7,232 nt of DNA, from NCBI GenBank assembly GCA_947478655.1, contig CANJWU010000057.1:1-7232 (forward strand), given 5' to 3'. Below the pieces are notes generated by a model. It was not told the DNA's origin. It made no database searches and saw nothing but the letters and a program-made list of their open reading frames with translations. Both the position numbers and the translations under genes were made by a program. Below are positions 1-6,275 of the stretch, in pieces. How positions within the stretch are numbered: the stretch's first letter is position 1; every line of letters begins with the position of its first letter. This stretch comes from Sphingobacteriales bacterium. GTDB taxonomy: Bacteria; Bacteroidota; Bacteroidia; Sphingobacteriales; Sphingobacteriaceae.

Positions 1-389
1 ACGCCCCATATTAGTAATGCTGGATGATTTTTAAATCGGTCAACAACTGTTTTAAAATAAGCCAATTGTTTAGCCACTTTTTCTTGATTATTATAATCGA
101 AACCATGTCTTTCGTGTTGCACCCAAAGACCAAGCATGACTGTTAATCCATTGCGTTGCGCTTCGTCTAATACTTCTTGTGCACGCTCCACACCCCATGT
201 TCTAATAGAGTTTGCGCCTATAGCCACAATTTTTTCCATGTTCACTTCGCCACCCACTCCTTTTATATAATAGGGCTTTCCATCTCTTTGCAATTCAAAA
301 CCGCTATTTGTTTTCACAACTTTGGTTTGTGCAAAAAGTAGATTACCTATGAGCAATAAAAGGCTTAAAACGATTAATTTTTTATTCAT
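1..389 (-). CDS. Secreted glycoside hydrolase, GH2-like TIM barrel (partial, 3' end outside window)
   Basis: The first 129 codons and two bases of a longer gene are visible; it runs off the left edge. Residues 1-20 (MNKKLIV, a leucine-rich core, then LLFA before Gln21) form a clear type I signal peptide, so the product is exported. Residues 30-46 hold a short 'FELQRDGKPYYIKGVGG' strand-turn typical of the entry to a GH2-type catalytic barrel. The first barrel units follow: 'IGANSIRTWG' (57-66), 'GLTVMLGLWVQHERHGFDY' (81-99) and 'HPALLIWG' (122-129), which in this family normally leads into the Gly-Asn-Glu acid/base motif just beyond the edge. Proteins like this are commonly annotated 'glycoside hydrolase family 2 TIM barrel-domain protein'; the substrate cannot be read from this part. 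It is divergent from a sugar permease, which suggests a shared role in glycan use. The start is fixed by the signal peptide; a -7 box lies only 7 bases upstream. Confidence 0.85.
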   Translation of the reverse strand, partial: MNKKLIVLSLLLLIGNLLFAQTKVVKTNSGFELQRDGKPYYIKGVGGEVNMEKIVAIGANSIRTWGVERAQEVLDEAQRNGLTVMLGLWVQHERHGFDYNNQEKVAKQLAYFKTVVDRFKNHPALLIWG

Positions 390-396
390 GCTAAAT

Positions 397-404
397 CAAA
401 TATA
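397..404 (-). promoter_or_regulatory. Bacteroidota -7 box for the glycoside hydrolase gene
   Basis: Read on the minus strand this is TATATTTG, a full match to the Bacteroidota -7 consensus TAnnTTTG. It ends 7 bases before the ATG at 389, so transcription should start about 2-3 bases before the start codon. No TTTG -33 box is seen at the expected spacing, so the call rests on one element in AT-rich DNA. Confidence 0.5.
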
Positions 405-423
405 ACATTAAAATATGTAAAAA

Positions 424-436
424 TGTATAAAATACA
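424..436. repeat. Inverted repeat TGTAT-AAA-ATACA, possible operator
   Basis: This is a perfect 5+3+5 palindrome lying 35-47 bases upstream of the hydrolase start, close to where the -33 region of its promoter would be. The position would suit a repressor or activator site. The arms are short and AT-rich, so chance occurrence is quite possible. Confidence 0.3.
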
Positions 437-544
437 CTAAGCCTAAATTTACATAATTAAAATATTGAAAATCAACGATTTAATAATTTAATTCCATGCA
501 AAAATCAGCTTAGACGATCAATATTTTAAAATCCTTCGAATTTG

Positions 545-580
545 TATAGCTTCATTTATGATGCGAAGAACATAGCTATA
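545..580. repeat. Spaced inverted repeat (TATAGCT ... AGCTATA)
   Basis: Seven-base perfect arms at 545-551 and 574-580 enclose 22 bases; CTTC (550-553) and GAAG (565-568) can also pair inside. It lies roughly 90-120 bases upstream of the permease start. It could be a regulator site for the divergent pair, but nothing confirms this. Confidence 0.25.
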
Positions 581-635
581 AACAAGTCAAAGGGGCATCT
601 TGTTTTTTTTATTCTTATTTAATGAACAAAAAAAA

Positions 636-643
636 TATATTTA
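636..643 (+). promoter_or_regulatory. Weak -7 box candidate for the sugar permease gene
   Basis: TATATTTA matches TAnnTTTG at all but the last base. It would place the transcript start about 20 bases before the ATG at 668. There is no clear -33 TTTG, and the surrounding sequence is so AT-rich that the match is weak evidence. Confidence 0.25.
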
Positions 644-667
644 CAATTCAATCAATTAAAAAAAACG

Positions 668-2341
668 ATGCAACAAAACAATAATGCAAGTGCTGCAAAA
701 TTGCAAGCAACAAATTACGGTGCATTAAGTACCCTTATTACCGTATTTTTTTTCTGGGGCTTTATTGCTGCAGGGAATGGTGTTTTTATTCCTTTTTGTA
801 AAGATTATTTCCACCTCGATCAATTTCAAAGTCAATTAGTTGATTATGCATTTTATGTAGCCTATTACATTGGTGCGTTAGTTATTTTTATGATCAGTAG
901 CGCTACCGGAAAGGATTTGGTGGGTTCTTGGGGTTATAAAAAAAGTATCGTTTATGGTTTATTGTTTAGTGCAATTGGCGCTATTGCCATGATTATTGCA
1001 GTAAATGCGAATACATTTGCTGGCATGTTGGTTGGCTTATTTATAGTCGCACTTGGCTTTAGTTTACAGCAAACAGCAGCCAATCCATTTGCCATTTCAT
1101 TAGGCGATGAATCAACTGCAACGGGAAGAATTAGTTTAGGTGGTGGAATCAATAGTTTTGGAACCATGATTGGTCCAATCATTGTTTCTTTGCTTTTATT
1201 TGGAACAGCTGCAGCATCAGAAGAACAAACAAAAAGTCTTGGATTAAATAATGTAAGTTTTATGTATGCTGGTGTAGGGGCCTTGTTTTTAGCCGCAGCC
1301 GCATTATTTAATTTTAGTAAAAAAGTACCGGCAGGTTTAAATATCGAAAAGCAAGAATCTGCAAATAAAGCATTGAATGTTTTATTAATCATCACCGGTT
1401 TATTAATCTTTATGTTTATTCCAGTGTTTAAAAGTTATATTGGATTAGCAACAGATTTATCTGCATCACAACAATACGATTTAGAATTATATCGATTCAA
1501 ATGGTTATTGGGTGCATTGTTTGTCATTATTTTTGGTATGTTATTTTCTTTTCAATCTGCCAAAAAAAGTGCACAGGGTTGGGGCGCCATGCAATACCCT
1601 CAATTGATATTAGGCATGTTGGCCATCTTCACTTATGTAGGTGTGGAAGTGGCTATCCAAAGTAATTTAGGCGAATTATTAAAACAAGATTATATGGGTG
1701 GTTTTGCATCCTCTCAAATTTCCCCTTATATCAGTATGTATTGGGGTAGTTTAATGATTGGTAGATGGGCTGGAAGTATCAATGTTTTCAATTTGTCTAA
1801 TCAAACCAAACGTTTATTATTATTAGTTGTGCCATTGCTTGCCTTCGGTATTATTATTGGCGTGAATGTGTTGGCACAAAAAGACATGTCGCCTTTGTAT
1901 GCTTATGTAATTTGCGTAGCCATTTTAATTGCCGCATTTTTTATCTCTAACGATAAACCAGTGAAAACTTTATTAATCTTTAGTGCTTTAGGCATGGTTT
2001 CTATGTTAATTGGTTTGTTTACACAAGGACAAATTGCAATTTACGCTTTATTGAGTGGTGGATTATGGTGTAGTATTATGTGGCCAAGTATATTCAGTTT
2101 ATCATTGGCCGGATTAGGAAAATACACTACACAAGGTTCTGCATTTTTAGTCATGATGATTTTAGGTGGAGGAATTATTCCACCATTACAAGGCAAGCTT
2201 GCCGATATGATTGGCATTCATCAGTCTTATTGGGTTACGGTAATCTGCTTTGCTTATATCGCATTTTTTGCCATCGCAGTTAAACGAATGCTCACAAAAC
2301 AGGGAATCGAATACGATACCCCTGCAACAAGTTCACATTAA
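668..2341 (+). CDS. FucP-like sugar/H+ symporter, enlarged MFS permease
   Basis: This is an inner-membrane major facilitator of the FucP (fucose/glucose/galactose permease) family, expected to import a monosaccharide or small sugar with protons. Family marks include 'FFFWGF' (27-32) at the end of helix 1, 'YIGAL' (67-71), '[14 protein letters not shown]' (128-141) in helix 4, '[13 protein letters not shown]' (158-170), '[11 protein letters not shown]' (359-369), and '[17 protein letters not shown]' (468-484) followed by '[10 protein letters not shown]' (500-509). FucP relatives are usually about 410-440 aa with 12 helices, whereas this one is 557 aa. I count about 16 hydrophobic segments: an extra pair at about 235-254 and 279-298 between canonical helices 6 and 7, and about two more between helices 8 and 10 (382-402, 409-427, 433-452). 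The divergent secreted hydrolase suggests the sugar is a product of extracellular glycan breakdown. No Shine-Dalgarno is present, as is usual here. The message ends at the hairpin directly after the stop codon. The substrate is not determined. Confidence 0.88.
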   Translation: MQQNNNASAAKLQATNYGALSTLITVFFFWGFIAAGNGVFIPFCKDYFHLDQFQSQLVDYAFYVAYYIGALVIFMISSATGKDLVGSWGYKKSIVYGLLFSAIGAIAMIIAVNANTFAGMLVGLFIVALGFSLQQTAANPFAISLGDESTATGRISLGGGINSFGTMIGPIIVSLLLFGTAAASEEQTKSLGLNNVSFMYAGVGALFLAAAALFNFSKKVPAGLNIEKQESANKALNVLLIITGLLIFMFIPVFKSYIGLATDLSASQQYDLELYRFKWLLGALFVIIFGMLFSFQSAKKSAQGWGAMQYPQLILGMLAIFTYVGVEVAIQSNLGELLKQDYMGGFASSQISPYISMYWGSLMIGRWAGSINVFNLSNQTKRLLLLVVPLLAFGIIIGVNVLAQKDMSPLYAYVICVAILIAAFFISNDKPVKTLLIFSALGMVSMLIGLFTQGQIAIYALLSGGLWCSIMWPSIFSLSLAGLGKYTTQGSAFLVMMILGGGIIPPLQGKLADMIGIHQSYWVTVICFAYIAFFAIAVKRMLTKQGIEYDTPATSSH

Positions 2342-2381
2342 AAAAAAGAGCGGTCAATAATTATTGGCCGCTCTTTTTTTT
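2340..2381. terminator. Bidirectional intrinsic terminator between permease and tdk
   Basis: An 11-bp core stem (2348-2358 with 2363-2373) has a four-base AATT loop. It is flanked by an A-run on the left and nine Ts on the right, extending the pairing to about 19 bp. In plus-strand RNA the stem is complete, with one U-G wobble (2354/2367); in minus-strand RNA the same position becomes an A-C mismatch. It begins at the permease stop codon and lies 9 bases beyond the tdk stop, so it should end both convergent messages, somewhat better for the permease. Confidence 0.9.
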
Positions 2382-2390
2382 TGAAAAAAA

Positions 2391-2966
2391 TTAAGGTTTC
2401 AAAAAACAAGTTCTGCATCGAGGCTCGTAGTTTTCTTTTTCGCCCAATAAAACTTGGGTATCAATTTTTACGGTTCTAAAAGAATGACTAGCTGGTTGTC
2501 CGCATCGAACGCATACCGCCTGCACTTTGGTTACTTGTTCTGCAATAGCCATCAATGCTGGCATTGGGCCAAATGGCATGCCTAAATAATCCATGTCTAA
2601 TCCTGCAACAATTACGCGAATGCCTTTACTTGCCAATTGTTCGCATACTGCAGGTAAGGCTTCGTCAAAAAATTGTGCTTCGTCTATTCCAACTACTTCG
2701 GCATTATTTAATAATAATAAAATGGCTTCTGCGTTATTTACGGGAGTTGCGTTAATTGTATTTGCATCATGAGAAACAATGGCTGTTTCGTTGTAACGAA
2801 TATCTAAGCTTGGTTTAAAAGTTTCAATAGTTAATTTTGCGTATTGCGCTCTTTTTAAACGGCGAATAAGTTCTTCTGTTTTGCCCGAAAACATCGAGCC
2901 GCAAATCACTTCGATGCTGCCTTTGTGTTGTAATATGCGTGCTTGGTTTTCTTGAATGGGGCTCAT
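2391..2966 (-). CDS. tdk: Thymidine kinase (type II)
   Basis: This cytosolic enzyme phosphorylates thymidine (and deoxyuridine) with ATP to give dTMP in pyrimidine salvage. The 191-aa product has the P-loop 'GSMFSGKT' (23-30), the 'DEAQFF' motif (95-100) whose Glu96 matches the catalytic base of the family, and 'AGLDMDYLG' (121-129). It also has the structural zinc cysteines as two pairs, CVRC (152-155) and CRTC (184-187), and the substrate-contacting 'YEPRCR' segment (180-185). The length is normal for type II kinases. The reading frame stays open for 52 more codons upstream, to 3122, but that stretch is low in complexity, overlaps the divergent gene and its promoter, and shows no family similarity. 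The ATG at 2966 (MSPIQENQ) is therefore chosen, supported by a -7 box four bases upstream. The gene is divergent from an uncharacterised protein and convergent with the permease across a shared terminator. Confidence 0.96.
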   Translation of the reverse strand: MSPIQENQARILQHKGSIEVICGSMFSGKTEELIRRLKRAQYAKLTIETFKPSLDIRYNETAIVSHDANTINATPVNNAEAILLLLNNAEVVGIDEAQFFDEALPAVCEQLASKGIRVIVAGLDMDYLGMPFGPMPALMAIAEQVTKVQAVCVRCGQPASHSFRTVKIDTQVLLGEKENYEPRCRTCFLKP

Positions 2967-2970
2967 CTTA

Positions 2971-2978
2971 CAAATATA
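2971..2978 (-). promoter_or_regulatory. Bacteroidota -7 box abutting the tdk start
   Basis: On the minus strand this reads TATATTTG, the same octamer as upstream of the glycoside hydrolase. Only four bases (TAAG) separate it from the tdk ATG, which puts the expected transcript start at or within a base or two of the start codon. It also argues against the longer tdk reading frame. No good -33 box is seen. Confidence 0.55.
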
Positions 2979-3013
2979 ATAATTGAAATCGCATGAAAAT
3001 GAGATTTTTGAAT

Positions 3014-3021
3014 TAAATTTG
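3014..3021 (+). promoter_or_regulatory. Bacteroidota -7 box for the 3043 gene
   Basis: TAAATTTG is a full match to TAnnTTTG. It would start transcription near 3026-3028, leaving a leader of about 15 A-rich bases before the ATG at 3043. It lies 36 bases from the oppositely directed tdk -7 box, so the two promoters sit back to back. Confidence 0.5.
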
Positions 3022-3042
3022 CTTAGCTGAATAAATAAAAAG

Positions 3043-3663
3043 ATGATGAATAAAGAAATATTAATAGATAAGATTGCTTTTATTTCGGAAGAATTACAAG
3101 TGCAATCAATGGATTGGCTCAAAAGGGGCTATCAAATAACGCCACTCGAAGTGGGGGTATTTCTTTCAAATATTAATTATTTAGCAGAACAGGCTAATTA
3201 TTTAAATCATTATTTAAAAACAGTAGAAGGATTGCCAGGTGTTCCTGTTGCGGCAATGCCGATCAACAATACGGCAAGTACCCTAGAAACGTTATCTGCT
3301 GCAATAGCCAATGCGGCTCCAGCTGCAAGTTTTCAAGCAAACACCAATCAGCATCCCGAAATTTCTTTACACGAACGCTTAAGCGAGCAAACCAGTACTA
3401 CTTCTTTAGCCGATACCTTAAAAAGACAATCGAGCATCAAAGATTTGTCTTTTAGTGTGAACGATAAAATGTTTATTGTTTCTAATTTATTCGACGACAA
3501 TCAAAATGATTTTAATAGAATCATGACCCATATTGCCACACTAGATGCATGGGACGAGGTAGAAAATTATTTAAATGAAACCTGCACTATTCCTTATCAA
3601 TGGGAAAACAAAGAGGCCGACAAAAAACATTTCTTTAGAATTTTAAAGCAAAGATTCGCGTAA
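3043..3663 (+). CDS. Uncharacterised Bacteroidota protein, two predicted domains with a low-complexity linker
   Basis: The 206-aa product has no signal peptide or membrane segment and is probably cytoplasmic. It has three parts. Residues 1-62 are predicted helical. Residues 63-105 are a flexible linker rich in Ala, Asn, Thr and Pro. Residues 106-206 form a C-terminal domain with 'IKDLSFSVNDKMFIVSNLF' (132-150) and an ending 'FFRILKQRF' (197-205). That C-terminal pattern resembles hypothetical proteins I recall as widespread in Bacteroidota ('...GINDRFLFINELF...' followed later by a closing '...RRF'); I know of no function for them. Two ATGs stand in tandem at 3043 and 3046, and either could be used. 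The gene is divergent from tdk and ends one base from the stop of the convergent lipoprotein gene. Codon use matches its neighbours, and the orderly fit between two genes supports it as real. Confidence 0.85.
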   Translation: MMNKEILIDKIAFISEELQVQSMDWLKRGYQITPLEVGVFLSNINYLAEQANYLNHYLKTVEGLPGVPVAAMPINNTASTLETLSAAIANAAPAASFQANTNQHPEISLHERLSEQTSTTSLADTLKRQSSIKDLSFSVNDKMFIVSNLFDDNQNDFNRIMTHIATLDAWDEVENYLNETCTIPYQWENKEADKKHFFRILKQRFA

Positions 3664-3664
3664 A

Positions 3665-5299
3665 TTAATTTTTTTGAACACGCTTCAAGTCTAGTATATT
3701 CAAGCCATTGCTCGGTAATCCACTAATATTATTTTGAATTAATTTAACAGATTGATCGTAATATAAAATAACGACCGGCGCTTCTTCCATAATAATATTA
3801 TCCATTTGTTGGTAGATGCGATAGCGTGCGGAGTCGTTCTTTTCTTTAAATGATTGCTCGAAAAGTGCATCGTATGTTGCATTGCTAAAATGGGTATAAT
3901 TTGGACCGTTGGGCACAAAATTTTTAGAATAAAAAACAGCTAAATAATTTTCCGCATCTGGATAATCTGCAATCCAAGAACCCCTAAAAAAGCTCACGTT
4001 TTTCTTTGCTATTAATTCTCTTAAACTAGATCCTTGGTGAATTTCAATTTTAGTATTGATGCCTACCGCGCTTAATTCATTTTGTACAAACTCAATTAAA
4101 TCTCGGTAAGTATTGGTGGTATTTAAAGTAATAATTGGTAAACCTTTTCCATTAGGAAAACCGGCTGCTGCTAATAATGCTTTTGCTTTTGCGGGGTTAT
4201 AAGAATAGCCATTTATTTTTTGCGCATCAAAACCAGGCATGCCTTTAGGAATAAAACCTGCATGGCCAGCAGTGCCTATGTTGTTTTGTAAATAGGCAAC
4301 CATTTTTTCTTTATCAATAGCGTAATTAATGGCTTGTCTAATGCGTTTATCTTTGGTGGCAGATTGTTGCACTATTGGCAAGGTGCTGTCTAATAACATA
4401 CCTAAATATTCGGTGTTTAAATAAGGTGCTTTTGTTAATTTAAATCGACCTACATATTTTTCTCTGAGCGCACCTTCTTTTGTCAATACATCATTTCGGT
4501 AGCTGCCATCAATGCCAAAAAAACAATCTAAATTCTTTTTTACAAATTCTAAAAATGCGGTTTGTTTATCATTAATAAATGAGATTTTTACCGCATCTAA
4601 ATAAGGAAGTTGCTGCTTGTTTTCTTTTTCAAAATAGTTTTCGTTTTTCAAGAAAGTCATCACTTCGCCTTCTTTCCAATAAGAAAAGCGAAAGGGGCCG
4701 GTACCAATCGGATGATTTCTAAAATCTTTTCCATAAAAATCGACAATTTCTTGTGGAACAACCGAGCAGTATTGCACTGTTAATAAACTTAAAAATGCAG
4801 GAAAGGTTTTGCTCAAGGTAATTTGAAAAGTACTATCATTGATGGCCTGAAAGGCACTGCTATCGGCCACTTTATCGTTAAAAATCCAAGCACCAGAAGA
4901 AGCAACTTTGGCATCAATTAAACGCCTAAAACTATATACAAAATCTGCAGCAACCACTTTTCTACCTTTACCATTTAAAAATTTTTCGTGGTCGTGGAAG
5001 TAAACATCCGATCTTAAATGAAAGGTATAAACTAAGCCACTTTCGTTGATGTCCCAAGATTGAGCAATGGCTGGCTGTGTTTGCGATTGGCTATCTAATT
5101 GGGTTAATCCATTGAATAATTGGTTTACGCACCAAATATTCATTTGGTTTCTAGCAAAAGCAGGATCGAGCGAAGTTACTCCCACATCAATATTCATTTT
5201 GAATACTTTTTTGGGATTACTAGCTTGTTGTTTGCATCCTATAGCCAATAAAGCAAGGGCGAAAAAGCTTATTTTTATTTTTTTGAAAATTGCTCGCAT
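3665..5299 (-). CDS. Peptide-type ABC transporter solute-binding lipoprotein (SBP_bac_5 / OppA-DppA family)
   Basis: This 544-aa protein belongs to the family-5 extracellular solute-binding proteins, which bind oligopeptides and sometimes other ligands. The N-terminus has basic residues, a hydrophobic core and 'LLAIGC', with Cys22 as the likely lipidated residue. No acidic surface-export signal follows it (CKQQASN), so it probably stays anchored facing the periplasm. Family features are 'TSLDPAFARNQMNIWCVNQLFNGL' (42-65), 'IAQSWDINESGLVYTFHLRSDVYFHD' (78-103), 'HPIGTGPFRFSYWKEGE' in the middle, and 'YNPAKAKALLAAAGFPNGKGLP' before the second lobe. No permease or ATPase genes lie nearby, so its membrane partner must be encoded elsewhere or it acts alone. 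Its start is 34 bases from the divergent BtuF-like gene, and its stop is one base from the 3043 gene. The ligand cannot be inferred. Confidence 0.92.
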   Translation of the reverse strand: MRAIFKKIKISFFALALLAIGCKQQASNPKKVFKMNIDVGVTSLDPAFARNQMNIWCVNQLFNGLTQLDSQSQTQPAIAQSWDINESGLVYTFHLRSDVYFHDHEKFLNGKGRKVVAADFVYSFRRLIDAKVASSGAWIFNDKVADSSAFQAINDSTFQITLSKTFPAFLSLLTVQYCSVVPQEIVDFYGKDFRNHPIGTGPFRFSYWKEGEVMTFLKNENYFEKENKQQLPYLDAVKISFINDKQTAFLEFVKKNLDCFFGIDGSYRNDVLTKEGALREKYVGRFKLTKAPYLNTEYLGMLLDSTLPIVQQSATKDKRIRQAINYAIDKEKMVAYLQNNIGTAGHAGFIPKGMPGFDAQKINGYSYNPAKAKALLAAAGFPNGKGLPIITLNTTNTYRDLIEFVQNELSAVGINTKIEIHQGSSLRELIAKKNVSFFRGSWIADYPDAENYLAVFYSKNFVPNGPNYTHFSNATYDALFEQSFKEKNDSARYRIYQQMDNIIMEEAPVVILYYDQSVKLIQNNISGLPSNGLNILDLKRVQKN

Positions 5300-5308
5300 G
5301 TTTTTTAA

Positions 5309-5323
5309 TACTTTCGCAAAGTA
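5309..5323. promoter_or_regulatory. Palindromic divergent promoter/operator (TACTTT-CGC-AAAGTA)
   Basis: This is a perfect 6+3+6 inverted repeat in the centre of a 34-base gap between two divergent genes, ending 9 bases from the minus-strand ATG and 10 bases from the plus-strand ATG. Each half resembles a -7 box in its own direction: plus TACTTTCG, and minus TTACTTTG (5324-5317), each one base off TAnnTTTG. It may be two overlapping promoters, an operator, or both. Confidence 0.45.
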
Positions 5324-5333
5324 AAATATAAAA

Positions 5334-6266
5334 ATGAGTTATAAAAGGGTAATTTCTTTATTGCCGGCTGCTACAGAAATCATCTGTGCTTTGGATTCGG
5401 AAAATTGTTTGGTTGGAATCTCCCACGAATGTGATTTTCCAGCACACATTTCGCATTTGCCAAAATGTACCAGTACGGTAATTGATAGCAAGCTATCGAG
5501 CCTCGAAATAGATCAAATGGTTGCTCAGCAAGCTTTAGCAGGCTTATCACTTTATCAACTTGATTGGGAGCTTATCAAATCTTTGCAACCCGATTTAATT
5601 ATCACACAAGATCAATGTAAGGTTTGCGCCATACACCTCGACGACTTAAAAGCGCAAATTCAATTAGCTTTGGGTTATCCAGTCGCGATCATTTCTATCA
5701 ATCCAAGCACCATCGACGATATATTTTTAAACATCAAAGAAATAGCTATTGCATTGTCGAAAACAGCATTGGCCGAAACGCTGCTCGAAGAATACCAAGA
5801 TCGCTTAGACCTTATTGCCCATAAAGTAAAACATGTGAAGCAAAGGCCTAGCTTGGTTTTTATTGAATGGCTCGATCCATTAATGACGGCTGGGCATTGG
5901 ACGCCTTCCTTAATTTCACTTGCAGGCGCACATTGTTTGCTGTCAAATCCAGGTCAAAATTCTCAAAAAATTACTTGGTCCGACTTACAGCAAGCCGATC
6001 CAGATTTTATCGTCATTGCCCCATGCGGGTTAAATTTAGATCGAATCAAACAAGAAATTCATTTATTGCAAGCAAACCCACATTGGGCAGATTTAAAAGC
6101 AGTGAAAGAAAATCGCGTTTTTATAGCCGATGGCAATGCTTTTTTCAACAGACCAGGACCTCGAATCATCGATTCTGCGGAAATTATAGCCGAAATTATG
6201 CAAGTAAACCAGTTTTATTTTGGTTTAGAAGGAAGTGCATGGGAATGGAGCCAATTAGCCATCTAA
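5334..6266 (+). CDS. BtuF-like cobalamin-binding family protein without signal peptide
   Basis: The 310-aa product belongs to the helical-backbone (type III) metal/cofactor-binding fold of ABC solute-binding proteins, in the subgroup usually annotated 'cobalamin-binding protein'. Motifs in order are 'VISLLPAATEIICALD' (6-21), 'GISHECDFP' (28-36), 'QPDLIITQDQCKVCA' (85-99), 'FIEWLDPLMTAGHW' (176-189), 'DPDFIVIAPCG' (222-232) and 'DGNAFFNRPGPRIIDSAEI' (266-284). Classic BtuF is periplasmic, but here the conserved 'ISLLPAATE' strand starts at residue 7, leaving no room for a signal peptide, so a cytoplasmic location is inferred. This is common in the subgroup, whose true role is unclear. No BtuC or BtuD homologue is in the window. 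It is divergent from a peptide-type binding lipoprotein and lies 108 bases upstream of parA in the same direction. The exact ligand is uncertain. Confidence 0.85.
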   Translation: MSYKRVISLLPAATEIICALDSENCLVGISHECDFPAHISHLPKCTSTVIDSKLSSLEIDQMVAQQALAGLSLYQLDWELIKSLQPDLIITQDQCKVCAIHLDDLKAQIQLALGYPVAIISINPSTIDDIFLNIKEIAIALSKTALAETLLEEYQDRLDLIAHKVKHVKQRPSLVFIEWLDPLMTAGHWTPSLISLAGAHCLLSNPGQNSQKITWSDLQQADPDFIVIAPCGLNLDRIKQEIHLLQANPHWADLKAVKENRVFIADGNAFFNRPGPRIIDSAEIIAEIMQVNQFYFGLEGSAWEWSQLAI

Positions 6267-6275
6267 AAGTCTAAA

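Larger units (their letters stand above)
390..667. other. Divergent intergenic region between hydrolase and sugar permease
   Basis: These 278 bases contain no credible gene on either strand. They are very A+T-rich and should carry both divergent promoters. Visible elements are a consensus-like -7 box for the hydrolase (397-404, minus), a weak one for the permease (636-643, plus), a 13-base inverted repeat (424-436) and a spaced inverted repeat (545-580). No recognisable RNA gene or riboswitch was seen. Confidence 0.7.

Noticed and set aside
952..1395. Open frame of 147 codons on the minus strand inside the sugar permease gene
   Set aside because: It is antisense to a well-supported permease reading frame, and its Ala/Pro/Lys-rich product reflects the complement of hydrophobic codons. 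No promoter or family similarity was seen.
2080..2283. Out-of-frame plus-strand reading frame of 67 codons in the 3' part of the permease
   Set aside because: It is a shadow frame; the permease frame continues unbroken through the same stretch with conserved helix motifs.
2555..2755. Plus-strand open frame of 66 codons opposite tdk
   Set aside because: It lies wholly within the clearly functional kinase gene on the other strand, with no recognisable domain or start signals.
2700..2760. Possible tandem repeat of TTA/AAT triplets in tdk
   Set aside because: It encodes an ordinary Leu/Asn-rich helix segment (a run of leucines flanked by Asn-Asn-Ala-Glu) and is short and imperfect, so it is explained by codon use.
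2967..3122. N-terminal extension of thymidine kinase by 52 codons
   Set aside because: It overlaps the divergent 3043 gene and both promoter boxes, has an odd low-complexity composition, and normal type II kinases start near the chosen ATG at 2966.
5067..5324. Plus-strand open frame of 85 codons opposite the start of the binding lipoprotein
   Set aside because: It covers the antisense of the lipoprotein signal peptide and the divergent promoter; the hydrophobic stretch is only the complement of that region.
5624..6274. Two plus-strand open frames (5624-5824 and 5867-6274) in another frame of the BtuF-like gene
   Set aside because: They are out-of-frame shadows rich in Arg/Ser/Phe with no family resemblance, while the main frame carries continuous family motifs.
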